Shown piece by piece: positions 31,123 to 40,613 of a stretch of 64,000 bases of DNA; positions within the stretch are counted from its first letter, which is position 1; each line of letters begins with the position of its first letter. The stretch spans positions 124,001 to 188,000 of the forward strand of contig NZ_BOMH01000039.1 of the NCBI RefSeq assembly GCF_016862095.1, written 5' to 3'. Origin of the DNA: Actinoplanes cyaneus. Its GTDB lineage: Bacteria > Actinomycetota > Actinomycetes > Mycobacteriales > Micromonosporaceae. The translations under genes were made by a program, and so were the position numbers. The notes under the pieces were generated by a model. That model ran no database searches. It was not told where the DNA came from and saw nothing but the letters and a program-made list of their open reading frames with translations.

Positions 31123-33450
31123 TCAATCGCGGGTGAGGCCGGCGGGCGGGGTGTCGGTGTAGAAGGTGGCGCGAACCATCTCGATCTTGCCGAGCTCGCC
31201 GGCCCAGGCCCTCTCGGGAGTGGCCCAGCCCAGGGCATAGGCACGGGCCCCGGCGACGAACCACCTGGTGGTGGCGCGGCGGAGCACTCCCGCTGCGGTG
31301 CGGTAGCGGTAGTCCCAGTCGGCGGCCGCGTGCAGGAGGTCCACCGGGGAGATCGTGATCGGTGTGTAGTCGCGGACCCGGCCGGACCGCCGTAACCGGC
31401 GCTCCTCGGCCCGGCAGCCCTCCTGCGGGTCGGCCCCGGCGGGACGCGCGACGTCCAGGCTCAGCACCCGGGCGCCGCGCGGGTCACGGAAGCAGTAGGT
31501 GGTGCCGATCCGCTGATACGACCAGCCGTCCGGGACCGGGAGGTGGAATCCGGTGCCGTCGGTGAAGTACGACCAGCCGGTCTGCAACTCCCAGCCGTTG
31601 ACCCCCCGGGCGGCGTCCTCCTTCGGGGCGACCGGGACCCGGGACGGCGGGCGCACGTCACAGACGACCGGCGAGAAACCGGCCGCCAGCGGCGACGCGG
31701 GGACCGACCGCGACGGGGAGGCACGGGAGGGCGACGCCCGCGACAGGGACGAGGAGACCGACAGCGACGGGGCCGGCGACTTGACCACCTGCGGCGCGGA
31801 GTCCTCGCGGGCGATCAGGCGGGCACCCAGCAGGCCGCCCACGACCAGGACCGTCGCGAGCAGACCGGCGATGACCAGCCGGGTGCGTACCCGGTTCACC
31901 GGCCGCTGCCGGCGGGTCCAGCGGCCCGGCGGCGGCTCGTTCGAGTGCAACGGGCCGGAGACCGGGGACCGGGGTGCGGGGATGGCGCGGAGCAGCACCT
32001 GATTGCCCCGGCGCGCGGACGCGCTGGTCGCGGGCTGTCCCGCGGCGGCGGGTGGCCGGTTCGGGCGAGGCCCGGACGGGCCGGCGCGACTCGGCCCCTG
32101 ATTCGCTCCGGCGCCACGGTGCGCCCCGGCCCACGTCAGGACGCCGCTCGTGAACGTGCCTTCGATGTAGCGGCTCCGGATGAGGTCGTCGCCGCTGCGA
32201 CCCTCGTCCGGGGAATGCCACCACTCGTCGGAGTCGCCGTCCTTCCCCGATTTCGCGTCCTCGGCGCCGGGCACGCCGGAATCAGCGGCATGTGAGCGAG
32301 CGGCAGCTGATCCAGGGACACCGAACTCCGGAGTCCCGGAGCCCGCGACATCGGAGCCCGCCGCGCCGGGGCCCGCATCGGAGCCCGCGACGCCGGAGCC
32401 GTCATCGGCCGGGCCGGGGCCGGCTTGGACCGGCACGACAGCGGAGGAGATCGCCCGGACGACGGCCGGAACCGGCAGCGCAGCCGCCAGAGGCTGATCA
32501 GACTCGGTCAGATTGGGTGTGTCGAGATCAGCCGTACCGGCCAGTTGCTCGGTGGTGTCCGCGGCCGGCTCGGCGAGCGGCCGCCGGGTGACCGGCCGGT
32601 CGGGGCCCGGGTCACGGGGCGGCCCGGCCGGCTCCTCCCCCAGCACCAGCCGCAACTGCCGTTCGGCCTCCGCGGCACTCAGTCGCGCTCCCGGCTCGTA
32701 CCGGAGAAGCCCCTCCAGGATCGGCGCGAGCGGCCCGGCCCGAAGAGGCGGATCAGGATCTTCGGTCGCCAGGGCGGCCAGCGTCGCCATCGCGCTGTCC
32801 CGGGCGTACGGCGATTGCCCCTCCACCGTCGCGTACAGCGTCGCCCCGAACGACCACAGGTCGGACTCGACGGTGGAGGCACCGTCGCGGGCGCGCTCCG
32901 GTGACACGTACTGCGGGGAGCCGACGATCAGCCCGGGCGTGGTGATCATGCCGTCGTCGACGAACGTGGCCAGGCCGAAATCGGTCAGCAGCACGCGGCC
33001 GTCGTTGGCAATCAGTACGTTGTGCGGTTTGACGTCGCGGTGCAGCACCCCGGCGCGGTGGGCCGCGGTCAGCGCGTCCAGCACGGCCAGGCCGATCCGC
33101 GCGGCCTCGATCGGCCGGTACGGCCCCTTCGTGGTCAGCACCTGGTAGAGCGACCGGGACGCGACATACTCCATCACGATCCAGGACAGGCCCTCGGCGT
33201 GCACCACGTCGTAGACCCGGACCACGTGCGGATGCGTCAGCCGGGCCGCGCTGCGTGCCTCACGCAGGGTCCGGCTGTGCAGCCGGTCCTTCTCGGCATC
33301 GGACATCCAGTCGGGCGGGACGATCTCCTTGACGGCGACGTCCCGATCCAGCATCTGATCGCGGGCCAGCCAGACCCGGCCCATTCCCCCGGCGCCGACC
33401 GGTTCCAGAAGACGGTACCGGCCTGCGACGAGCATCTGCCTGACCGCCAT
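31123..33450 (-). CDS. Transmembrane Ser/Thr protein kinase (PknB-like)
   Basis: A Hanks-type kinase of 775 residues. The kinase domain (about 10-270) contains the glycine loop VGAGGMGRV, VAVKEI with the ATP-site lysine, HRDVKPHN (about 137), DFGLAT (about 155) and GSPQYVSPERA. A long Pro/Gly/Ala/Asp-rich linker follows, then a membrane helix at about 521-546 (RLVIAGLLATVLVVGGLL). The extracellular part is about 230 residues, beginning with a Ser-rich stretch and ending in an unrecognised domain with paired Cys. There are no PASTA repeats. ATG 33450 with GGTGG upstream is preferred over TTG 33456. Divergent from lhr. Confidence 0.92.
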   Translation of the reverse strand: MAVRQMLVAGRYRLLEPVGAGGMGRVWLARDQMLDRDVAVKEIVPPDWMSDAEKDRLHSRTLREARSAARLTHPHVVRVYDVVHAEGLSWIVMEYVASRSLYQVLTTKGPYRPIEAARIGLAVLDALTAAHRAGVLHRDVKPHNVLIANDGRVLLTDFGLATFVDDGMITTPGLIVGSPQYVSPERARDGASTVESDLWSFGATLYATVEGQSPYARDSAMATLAALATEDPDPPLRAGPLAPILEGLLRYEPGARLSAAEAERQLRLVLGEEPAGPPRDPGPDRPVTRRPLAEPAADTTEQLAGTADLDTPNLTESDQPLAAALPVPAVVRAISSAVVPVQAGPGPADDGSGVAGSDAGPGAAGSDVAGSGTPEFGVPGSAAARSHAADSGVPGAEDAKSGKDGDSDEWWHSPDEGRSGDDLIRSRYIEGTFTSGVLTWAGAHRGAGANQGPSRAGPSGPRPNRPPAAAGQPATSASARRGNQVLLRAIPAPRSPVSGPLHSNEPPPGRWTRRQRPVNRVRTRLVIAGLLATVLVVGGLLGARLIAREDSAPQVVKSPAPSLSVSSSLSRASPSRASPSRSVPASPLAAGFSPVVCDVRPPSRVPVAPKEDAARGVNGWELQTGWSYFTDGTGFHLPVPDGWSYQRIGTTYCFRDPRGARVLSLDVARPAGADPQEGCRAEERRLRRSGRVRDYTPITISPVDLLHAAADWDYRYRTAAGVLRRATTRWFVAGARAYALGWATPERAWAGELGKIEMVRATFYTDTPPAGLTRD

Positions 33451-33559
33451 CGGCAACCACCCATCACGTCGGACATCAGGATAATCAGGTACAGACCACC
33501 CGCGGAACGACGATCACCCGGGCGCAGCGTGCGGGTTTTTGTCGTACCCCCGGGGAAGG

Positions 33560-36500
33560 ATGGATGGCGTGCGAGAGGTGCTCGATATCTTCGGTCCGGC
33601 CACCCGGGAGTGGTTCACGGCCGCGTTCGCCGCGCCCACCGCAGCTCAGGACGGCGCGTGGCGGGCGATCGGGGCCGGTCGCCACGCGCTCGTGGTCGCC
33701 CCCACCGGCTCCGGGAAGACGCTGGCCGCCTTCCTCTGGTCGCTCGACAAGCTGGCCCGGGAGCCGGTGCCCGAGCAGGTCCGGCGCCGCTGCCGGGTGC
33801 TCTACGTGAGTCCGCTGAAAGCGCTGGCCGTCGACGTGGAACGCAACCTGCGCGCGCCGCTCACCGGCATCCGGCAGGCCGCGGGCCGGCTCGGCCTTCC
33901 GCCTCCGGAGATCACCGTCGGGATGCGGACCGGCGACACGCCCGCCGACGAGCGGCGCGGCTTCGCCCGCACCCCGCCGGACATTCTGATCACCACGCCG
34001 GAGTCCCTGTTCCTGCTGCTCACCTCCGCCGCGCGGGAGTCGCTGCGCGGCGTCGAGACGGTGATCATCGACGAGGTGCACGCGGTCGCGGCCACCAAGC
34101 GCGGCGCTCACCTGGCACTCTCGCTGGAGCGGCTGGACGCGCTGCTGGAGCGCCCCGCGCAGCGGGTCGGGCTGTCCGCGACCGTGCGGCCGATCGAGGA
34201 GACCGCGCGGTTCCTCGGTGGCTCCCAGCACGTGGAGATCGTCCGGCCGCCCAGCGCGAAAACGATCGAGGTGACCGTCCAGGTCCCGGTCGAGGACATG
34301 ACCCGGCTCGACGAGTCCCCCGCCGACGACCTGGAGGGCGGGCGGCACACGCCGTCGATCTGGCCGGCCGTCGAGGAGCGGGTGCTCGACCTGATCGAGG
34401 CACACCGCTCGACGATCGTCTTCACCAACTCCCGGCGCGGGGCGGAACGGCTCTGCGCCCGGCTCAACGAGCTGTCCGCCGAGCGCGCTGAGCTGGCTCT
34501 TCTCCAGCAGAGTTCCGCCGGTTCCCCGCCAGGGACAGGACCTGACGGCCTACCCCTCGGGGGTACGACGGAGCCGGGCGGCACCTCGGGCGACCCGCAC
34601 GGGAATCCGAGTCCCGGCGTGGGCGACGATCTGCATTTCGCGCACGGGCTGGGGCAGGGCGCCGGCGGGGCGGGCCTCTTGCGTACCGGAAACGGGGTTG
34701 GGGGAAACGCCGACCTGGTGGCGCCCGGCGGGCCCGGGCCGGGGGGAATGCCGGCGCGACGGCGCACGAGTGGCGACGGCGGCATGCCGGCCGCGGTGAT
34801 GGCGCAGGCCGGAGCGACCACCGGCGCACCACCGGTCGTCGCCCGCGCGCACCACGGCAGCGTCTCCCGCGAGGAGCGCAAACAGATCGAGGAGGCGCTG
34901 AAGTCCGGCCGGCTGCCGGCCGTCGTCGCCACCTCGAGCCTGGAGCTCGGCATCGACATGGGCGCTGTCGACCTGGTCGTGCAGATCGAGGCGCCGCCCA
35001 CGGTCGCGGCCGGGCTGCAGCGCATCGGCCGGGCCGGGCATCAGGTCGGCGCGGTCTCGCGGGGCGTCGTGTTCCCGAAACACCGCGGTGACCTGCTGTC
35101 CTGCGCCGTCGTCGCGGAACGGATGAGTGCGGGCGCGATCGAGGAGCTGCGGTACCCCCGCAATCCGCTCGACGTGCTGGCCCAGCAGGTGGTCGCGATG
35201 GTGGCGCTGGACGCGTGGCCGGTCGACGAACTGGCGGCACTGGTCCGGCGGTCCGCGCCCTTCGCCGAGCTGCCCGAGTCGGCGCTGCACGCAGTGCTGG
35301 ACATGCTCTCCGGGCGCTATCCGTCAACCGCGTTCGCCGAGTTGCGGCCGCGGCTGGTCTGGGATCGCGGCACCGATCTGCTCACCGGCCGCCCGGGGGC
35401 GCAGCGGCTGGCGGTCACCAGCGGCGGCACCATTCCGGACCGCGGCATGTTCGGGGTGTTCCTGGCCGGTTCCGAGCGGGCCTCGCGGGTCGGTGAGCTG
35501 GACGAGGAGATGGTCTACGAGTCCCGGGTGGGCGACGTCTTCCTGCTCGGCTCGACGTCCTGGCGGATCGAGGACATCACGCCCGACCGGGTGCTGGTCT
35601 CCCCCGCGCCCGGCGCCCCGGCGCGGATGCCGTTCTGGAAGGGCGACTCCCCGGGCCGGCCGATCGAGCTGGGCCGGGCGATCGGGGCGCGGCTGCGGGC
35701 GCTGGCCAAGGCCGGTGACGAGAAGGCGACGACAGCGCTGCGCGAGTCCGGGCTGGACGAGTGGGCCGCCGGAAACCTGGTGAGCTACCTGCGCGAGCAG
35801 CGCGAGGCCACCCGGCACCTGCCCGACGACCGGACGATCGTGGTCGAGCGGTTCCGCGACGAGCTGGGCGACTGGCGGATGACCGTGCACTGTGTGCTCG
35901 GCGCCAAGGTCAACGCGCCGTGGGCGCTGGCCATCGGCCGCCGGCTCGGCGAGCGCTACGGGGTGGACGGCCAGGTCATGCCCTCCGACGACGGCATCGT
36001 GATCCGCCTGCCGGACACCGCGGAGGAGCCGCCCGGCGCAGACCTGGTCGCCTTCGACCCGGAGGAGATCGCCCAGATCGTCGAGGAGTCGGTGGGCACC
36101 TCGGCGCTGTTCGCGTCCCGGTTCCGGGAGTGCGCGGCCCGCTCGTTGCTGCTGCCGCGCCGTGACCCGCGCCGACGCCAGCCGCTCTGGCAGCAGCGGC
36201 AGCGCTCGGCGCAACTGCTCGACGTGGCGCGCGAGTTCGCCGACTTCCCGGTCACCCTGGAAGCGGCCCGCGAGTGCCTGCAGGACGTCTTCGACGTGCC
36301 CGGCCTCACCGGGCTGATGCGCGAGATCGGCGGCCGCAAGGTGCGCCTGGTCGAGACGGAGACCCCGCGGCCCTCACCGTTCGCACGATCACTGCTCTTC
36401 GGCTATGTGGGCGCTTTCCTGTACGAGGGTGACGCGCCCCTGGCCGAGCGCCGCGCCGCCGCGCTCGCCCTGGACGCGACCCTGCTCGGCGAGCTGCTCG

Positions 36501-38368
36501 GCCGGGTCGACCTGCGGGAGCTGCTCGACCCGGCGGTGGTCACCGAGACCGAGGCGCAACTGCAGTGGCGTACGACGCAGCGCACCCCCCGGGACGCCGA
36601 GGACGCCGCCGAGCTGCTCCGGCTGCTCGGCGATCTCTCCGCGGCCGAGCTGGCCGAGCGGGGCGTGCCCGAGGAGTGGGCCCAACAGCTGGAGACGACC
36701 CGGCGGGCGATCAGGGTCCGGGTGGCCGGCGAGGAACGCTGGATCGGCATCGACGACGCGGGGCGGTATCGGGACGCGCTCGGCGTCGCGCTGCCTGTCG
36801 GTATCGCCGAGGCATATCTGGAGCCGGTCGCCGACCCGCTCGGTGACCTGGTCGCGCGCTACGCCAGGACGCACGGGCCGTTCCTCGCGGCGACCTGCGC
36901 GGCCCGGTTCGGGCTGGGCGTCTTCGTGGTCGAGCAGGCACTCAAGCGGCTCGGCTCGACCGGGCGGGTCACCTCCGGCGAGTTCTCGCCCGACGGTGCG
37001 GGCACCGAGTGGTGTGACGCCGAGGTGCTGCGCATGCTGCGCCGGCGCTCGCTGGCCGCCCTGCGCCGGGAGATCGAGCCGGTGCCGCCGAAGGCGCTGG
37101 CCGCGTTCCTGCCGCGCTGGCACCAGGTGGGCGGCAACGCCCGCGGGGTGGACGCGCTGGCCGCGGCGCTGGAGCAGGTCCAGGGGCTGGCGGTGCCGGC
37201 TTCGGCCTGGGAGCGGCTGGTGCTGCCGGCGCGGGTCGCCGACTACGCGCCGCCGCTGCTCGACGAGCTGTGCGGGAGCGGGGAGGTGCTGTGGGCCGGG
37301 TCTGGGTCGATCGCCGGTGGCGACGGCTGGGTGACGCTGGCCTATGCCGACAGTGCGCCACTGCTGCTCCCCCCGCCGGACGAGGAGTTCGCGATCACCC
37401 CCGCCCACCAGGCCGTGCTGGACGCGCTCGGCGACGGGCAAGCGCTGTTCTTCCGATCACTCTCGGACAGGGCCGGCTCGACCGACGACACCGAACTGGC
37501 CGCGGCGGTGTGGGATCTGGTGTGGGCCGGGCACCTGACGAACGACACGTTCGCCCCGCTGCGCGCGCTGCTCGGCGGCAGCGGCGCGCACAAGGCCAAG
37601 GCCGCACCGGCCCGCAGCCGGTACCGACGGCCGGGCCGGGCCACCATGCCGTCCCGCACCGGGCCGCTCAACATGGCCGGCCGCTGGTCCCGGCTGCCGG
37701 AACGAGACCTCGACCCGACCCGCCGCGCGGCCGCGCTCGCCGACCTGCTGCTGGAACGGCACGGCGTGGTGACCCGGGGCGCGGTCATGTCCGAGGGCGT
37801 GACCGGTGGGTTCGCCGCGGTCTATCCGGTGCTCAGCGCCCTGGAGGAGCGCGGGGCGGCCCGCCGCGGCTACTTCGTGGAGGGGCTCGGCGCGGCACAG
37901 TTCGCGGTGCCGGGCGCCGTGGACCGGCTGCGCGCCCTGGCGGAGCCCGCCGAACTGGCCAAACGAGCCGGCACGACCGCGCTGGTGCTGGCCGCGGCGG
38001 ACCCGGCCAACCCCTACGGCGCGGCGCTGCCCTGGCCCGAACGGATCGTGGACAGTGGCGACGGGGAACCGGTCGCCAGAGCCGGGCACCGTGCCGGGCG
38101 CAAGGCGGGGGCGCTGGTCGTGCTCGTCGGCGGAGAGCTGGTGCTCTACGTGGAGCGGGGCGGGCGGACGCTGCTGTCCTTCGCCGACGATCCGGAGGCG
38201 CTGATCGCGGCCGGGCAGGCCCTCGCGGGCTCGGTGCGGTCCGGGGCGCTCGGGGCGATGTCGGTGGAGCGGGCGGACGGCGAATCGGTGCATGCGTCGC
38301 CGCTGCGGGACGCGTTGCAGGCGGCGGGTTTCCGCGCCACCCCTCGCGGCCTGCGGCTCCGAGGATGA
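33560..38368 (+). CDS. lhr: ATP-dependent helicase Lhr
   Basis: A large superfamily 2 helicase (1602 residues) that translocates 3'-5' on ssDNA; mycobacterial Lhr is DNA-damage induced. Walker A is APTGSGKT (about 47-54), the DEVH box lies near 170, motif III-like LSATVRP follows, and motifs V/VI include ATSSLELGIDMG and QRIGRAGHQ. The C-terminal half holds the Lhr core winged helix and the long Lhr-CTD of the full-length form. A Gly/Pro-rich insertion at about 314-430 splits the second RecA-like domain. The start could be ATG 33560, GTG 33569 or TTG 33539. It diverges from the kinase gene. Confidence 0.95.
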   Translation: MDGVREVLDIFGPATREWFTAAFAAPTAAQDGAWRAIGAGRHALVVAPTGSGKTLAAFLWSLDKLAREPVPEQVRRRCRVLYVSPLKALAVDVERNLRAPLTGIRQAAGRLGLPPPEITVGMRTGDTPADERRGFARTPPDILITTPESLFLLLTSAARESLRGVETVIIDEVHAVAATKRGAHLALSLERLDALLERPAQRVGLSATVRPIEETARFLGGSQHVEIVRPPSAKTIEVTVQVPVEDMTRLDESPADDLEGGRHTPSIWPAVEERVLDLIEAHRSTIVFTNSRRGAERLCARLNELSAERAELALLQQSSAGSPPGTGPDGLPLGGTTEPGGTSGDPHGNPSPGVGDDLHFAHGLGQGAGGAGLLRTGNGVGGNADLVAPGGPGPGGMPARRRTSGDGGMPAAVMAQAGATTGAPPVVARAHHGSVSREERKQIEEALKSGRLPAVVATSSLELGIDMGAVDLVVQIEAPPTVAAGLQRIGRAGHQVGAVSRGVVFPKHRGDLLSCAVVAERMSAGAIEELRYPRNPLDVLAQQVVAMVALDAWPVDELAALVRRSAPFAELPESALHAVLDMLSGRYPSTAFAELRPRLVWDRGTDLLTGRPGAQRLAVTSGGTIPDRGMFGVFLAGSERASRVGELDEEMVYESRVGDVFLLGSTSWRIEDITPDRVLVSPAPGAPARMPFWKGDSPGRPIELGRAIGARLRALAKAGDEKATTALRESGLDEWAAGNLVSYLREQREATRHLPDDRTIVVERFRDELGDWRMTVHCVLGAKVNAPWALAIGRRLGERYGVDGQVMPSDDGIVIRLPDTAEEPPGADLVAFDPEEIAQIVEESVGTSALFASRFRECAARSLLLPRRDPRRRQPLWQQRQRSAQLLDVAREFADFPVTLEAARECLQDVFDVPGLTGLMREIGGRKVRLVETETPRPSPFARSLLFGYVGAFLYEGDAPLAERRAAALALDATLLGELLGRVDLRELLDPAVVTETEAQLQWRTTQRTPRDAEDAAELLRLLGDLSAAELAERGVPEEWAQQLETTRRAIRVRVAGEERWIGIDDAGRYRDALGVALPVGIAEAYLEPVADPLGDLVARYARTHGPFLAATCAARFGLGVFVVEQALKRLGSTGRVTSGEFSPDGAGTEWCDAEVLRMLRRRSLAALRREIEPVPPKALAAFLPRWHQVGGNARGVDALAAALEQVQGLAVPASAWERLVLPARVADYAPPLLDELCGSGEVLWAGSGSIAGGDGWVTLAYADSAPLLLPPPDEEFAITPAHQAVLDALGDGQALFFRSLSDRAGSTDDTELAAAVWDLVWAGHLTNDTFAPLRALLGGSGAHKAKAAPARSRYRRPGRATMPSRTGPLNMAGRWSRLPERDLDPTRRAAALADLLLERHGVVTRGAVMSEGVTGGFAAVYPVLSALEERGAARRGYFVEGLGAAQFAVPGAVDRLRALAEPAELAKRAGTTALVLAAADPANPYGAALPWPERIVDSGDGEPVARAGHRAGRKAGALVVLVGGELVLYVERGGRTLLSFADDPEALIAAGQALAGSVRSGALGAMSVERADGESVHASPLRDALQAAGFRATPRGLRLRG

Positions 38369-38432
38369 CCCCGGGCGGGGACAACTCGCCCAGCCCGGCG
38401 CCGACGGGTGGCCGGTGTCGAGCGGGGCCACG

Positions 38433-38458
38433 TTGTCCACACCGGCGGGTTGTCCACA
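38433..38458 (+). promoter_or_regulatory. Two tandem consensus DnaA boxes
   Basis: TTGTCCACA occurs at 38433-38441 and 38450-38458 in the same orientation, starts 17 bp apart. Both match the actinobacterial consensus at all nine positions. Confidence 0.6.
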
Positions 38459-38546
38459 GGGCGCCGGAACGATCTTGCCGGTTCGCGGGACAATCGCCTC
38501 GGGGGGCGCCCCTGGCCCTGCCCCCGGTAATGCTCGCGAAGCCGGG

Positions 38547-38576
38547 CCGGCGGCCGCTCCGACGAGCGGCCGCCGG
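38547..38576 (-). terminator. 13-bp perfect hairpin terminator between lhr and the LLM gene
   Basis: CCGGCGGCCGCTC (38547-38559), loop CGAC, GAGCGGCCGCCGG (38564-38576). It lies seven bases from the LLM stop and may also serve lhr from the other side. Confidence 0.8.
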
Positions 38577-38582
38577 GGCGGG

Positions 38583-39509
38583 TCAGACGTGGGGCAGCAC
38601 GTCCGAGGCCACCAGGTCGATATGATCGATGTCGGACAGGTCCAGCGCCTGCAGGAAGAGCCGCGAAGCTCCCGCCTCCGCATACCGCTTGATCGTCTCG
38701 ACCGCCTCGGCCGGCGTGCCGACGATCCCGCCGTTCTCCCGCATCTCCTCGACCTCCCGGCCGATCGCCGCGGCCCGGCGACGCACCTCCGCGTCGTCGC
38801 GCCCCACGCACAGCACGGCCGCCGCGCTGAACGTCGGCGGCTCGGCGCGACCGGCGGCTGCGCTTGCCGCGCGGACCCGCTCGTACTGCGCGGGAATGTC
38901 CTCGATCTTGGAGAACGGCACGTTGAACTCGGCGGCGAAGCGCGCGGCCAGATCCGGCGTGCGCTTCTTGCCGTGCCCGCCGATGATCACGGGCAGCGGC
39001 GACTGCACCGGCTTCGGCAGCGCCGGCGAGTCGCTGACCCGGTAGAACTTGCCGTCGAAGTCGAAGGTCGAGCCTTCCGGCGTCTTCCACAGGCCGGTGA
39101 TGATCTCCAGCTGCTCCTCGAGCCGGTCGAAGCGTTCGCCGACCGCCGGGAACGGGATGCCGTATGCCTTGTGCTCGGCGTCGAACCAGCCGCCGCCGAG
39201 GCCGAACTCGATCCGGCCGCCGCTCATCGCGTCGACCTGGGCGACCGCGACGGCCAGCGGCCCGGGCAGCCGGAACGTCGCGGAGCTGACCAGCGTGCCG
39301 AGCCGGATCCGGGAGGTCTGCACGGCCAGCGCGGCCAGCGTGATCCAGGCGTCGCTGGGCCCGGGCAGGCCGGCCCCGTCGCCCATCCGGAGGTAGTGGT
39401 CGGAGCGGAAGAATCCGTCGAAGCCGCCGTCCTCGGCGGCCTTGGCGACCCGCAGCAGGTCGTCGTGGCTGGCACCCTGCTGGGGTTCGGTGAAGATCAC
39501 AAGACGCAT
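38583..39509 (-). CDS. LLM-class F420-dependent oxidoreductase
   Basis: A luciferase-like TIM-barrel flavin enzyme of 308 residues, of the F420-using type common in actinobacteria. Typical signatures are MRLVIFTEPQQG, AEDGGFDGFFRSDHYLRM, LGTLVSSATFRLPGPLA, GGRIEFGLGGGW and PVIIGGHGKKRTPDLAARFA. It is cytoplasmic. The substrate cannot be deduced. ATG 39509 is chosen over GTG 39515. It converges with lhr and diverges from the SAM hydrolase gene. Confidence 0.88.
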   Translation of the reverse strand: MRLVIFTEPQQGASHDDLLRVAKAAEDGGFDGFFRSDHYLRMGDGAGLPGPSDAWITLAALAVQTSRIRLGTLVSSATFRLPGPLAVAVAQVDAMSGGRIEFGLGGGWFDAEHKAYGIPFPAVGERFDRLEEQLEIITGLWKTPEGSTFDFDGKFYRVSDSPALPKPVQSPLPVIIGGHGKKRTPDLAARFAAEFNVPFSKIEDIPAQYERVRAASAAAGRAEPPTFSAAAVLCVGRDDAEVRRRAAAIGREVEEMRENGGIVGTPAEAVETIKRYAEAGASRLFLQALDLSDIDHIDLVASDVLPHV

Positions 39510-39567
39510 GACCACAACCCTGCCAGACGCGCGGCGTGCCCGGTCCGCATCCGGCGGCGACTGCCAG

Positions 39568-39573
39568 TAACGT
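39568..39573 (+). promoter_or_regulatory. -10 box of the SAM hydrolase gene
   Basis: TAACGT is followed by seven bases and the ATG at 39581, consistent with a leaderless transcript. Confidence 0.45.
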
Positions 39574-39580
39574 CGCGTGC

Positions 39581-40372
39581 ATGCCCGGTTATGGATGGAT
39601 CAGCTTCACCACCGACTACGGCACGTTCGACGGCTTCGTCGCGGCCTGCCACGGGTCGATCGCCCGCATCGCGCCGGATGCCCGCGTGATCGACGTCACC
39701 CATCACGTGCCGCCCGCCGATGTGACGCGGGGCGCGGCCGTGCTGGCGCAGACCGCGCCGTTCCTCCCGGCGTCGGTGCACCTCGCGGTGGTCGACCCGG
39801 GCGTCGGCACGGCCCGCCGCGGGGTGGTGCTCACCACGCCGAACGGGCTGCTCGTCGGCCCGGACAACGGCCTGCTGATCTGGGCAGCCGAGGCGCTCGG
39901 CGGGGTCACCGCGGCGCACGAGCTGAGCAACAAGGACTGGATGCTCGGCGACGTGTCCCGGACGTTCCACGGGCGCGACGTGTTCGCCCCGGCCGCCGCC
40001 AGGCTCGCCGCGGGCGCGGAAGCCTCCGAGGCCGGTCCGGCCGTCGAGCCGGCCTCGCTGGTGCGCCTGCCCGACCCGCTGACCAGCATCGGCGACGGCT
40101 GGATCGAGGCGGAGGTGCTCACCGTCGACCGTTTCGGCAACGTGCAGCTCGCCGCCGACGGCACCATGCTGACCGGCCTCGGCTCGGAGCTGACCGTCAA
40201 CGGCACGGTCCGCGCCCGCCGCGGCGCCACCTTCTCCGACGTCAACGCCGGTGAGCTGCTCGTCTACACCGACTCCGCCGACCGGGTGGCCATCGCCGTC
40301 AACAACGGCCGCGCGGTCGTGGTCCTCTCGGTCGTCCCCGGCGACCTCATCCGCATCGCCGAGCGCCGCTGA
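39581..40372 (+). CDS. S-adenosylmethionine hydroxide adenosyltransferase (SAM hydrolase, DUF62)
   Basis: The family hydrolyses S-adenosylmethionine to adenosine and methionine and is related to the fluorinase/chlorinase enzymes. The 263 residues carry the N-terminal ISFTTDYGTFDGFVA, with the Asp that contacts the ribose. HLAVVDPGVGTARR and GPDNGLL of the catalytic DUF62 fold follow. The C-terminal beta-barrel begins near 175 (DRFGNVQL). Nothing suggests halogenase activity; the long fluorinase loop is not evident. No ribosome site is present, and the upstream -10 suggests a leaderless message. Confidence 0.88.
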   Translation: MPGYGWISFTTDYGTFDGFVAACHGSIARIAPDARVIDVTHHVPPADVTRGAAVLAQTAPFLPASVHLAVVDPGVGTARRGVVLTTPNGLLVGPDNGLLIWAAEALGGVTAAHELSNKDWMLGDVSRTFHGRDVFAPAAARLAAGAEASEAGPAVEPASLVRLPDPLTSIGDGWIEAEVLTVDRFGNVQLAADGTMLTGLGSELTVNGTVRARRGATFSDVNAGELLVYTDSADRVAIAVNNGRAVVVLSVVPGDLIRIAERR

Positions 40373-40403
40373 CCCCTCCGGCCCTTCGAACCCCTCTTCC
40401 CGT

Positions 40404-40613
40404 ACGCCGTGAGCACCCGCCCGCGGCACCCCGGCACGACACCCACACGCCGTGCCCACCCGCCCGCAGCACTCCAGCGCGACGCCCGCCCGCCGTGCGC
40501 CGCCGCCCGCGGGACTCCGGCGCGACGCCCACACGCCGTGCGCACCCGCCCCCGGGACTCCGGCGCGATGTCCGCACGCCGTGCGCGCACCCGCCCGCGG
40601 CGCCGGCTCCCGG
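40404..40613. repeat. 43-bp tandem array, about five copies
   Basis: Units begin ACGCCGTG at 40404, 40447, 40490 (as CCGCCGTG), 40533 and 40576. The period is exactly 43, and GACTCCGGCGCGAYGYCC is the best conserved part. The last unit runs into hairpin copy D. Confidence 0.9.

Larger units (their letters stand above)
38369..38582. other. lhr / LLM convergent gap with DnaA boxes and terminator
   Basis: No gene is visible in these 214 bases. It contains two consensus DnaA boxes and a strong hairpin, listed separately. Confidence 0.75.

Noticed and set aside
33539..33562. TTG at 33539 as the lhr start
   Set aside because: No ribosome site precedes it and the added seven residues do not resemble Lhr N-termini; ATG 33560 or GTG 33569 is better.
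39581..40372. A fluorinase/chlorinase assignment for the DUF62 protein
   Set aside because: The family relationship exists, but the insertion loop typical of fluorinases is not seen and the gene context is housekeeping.
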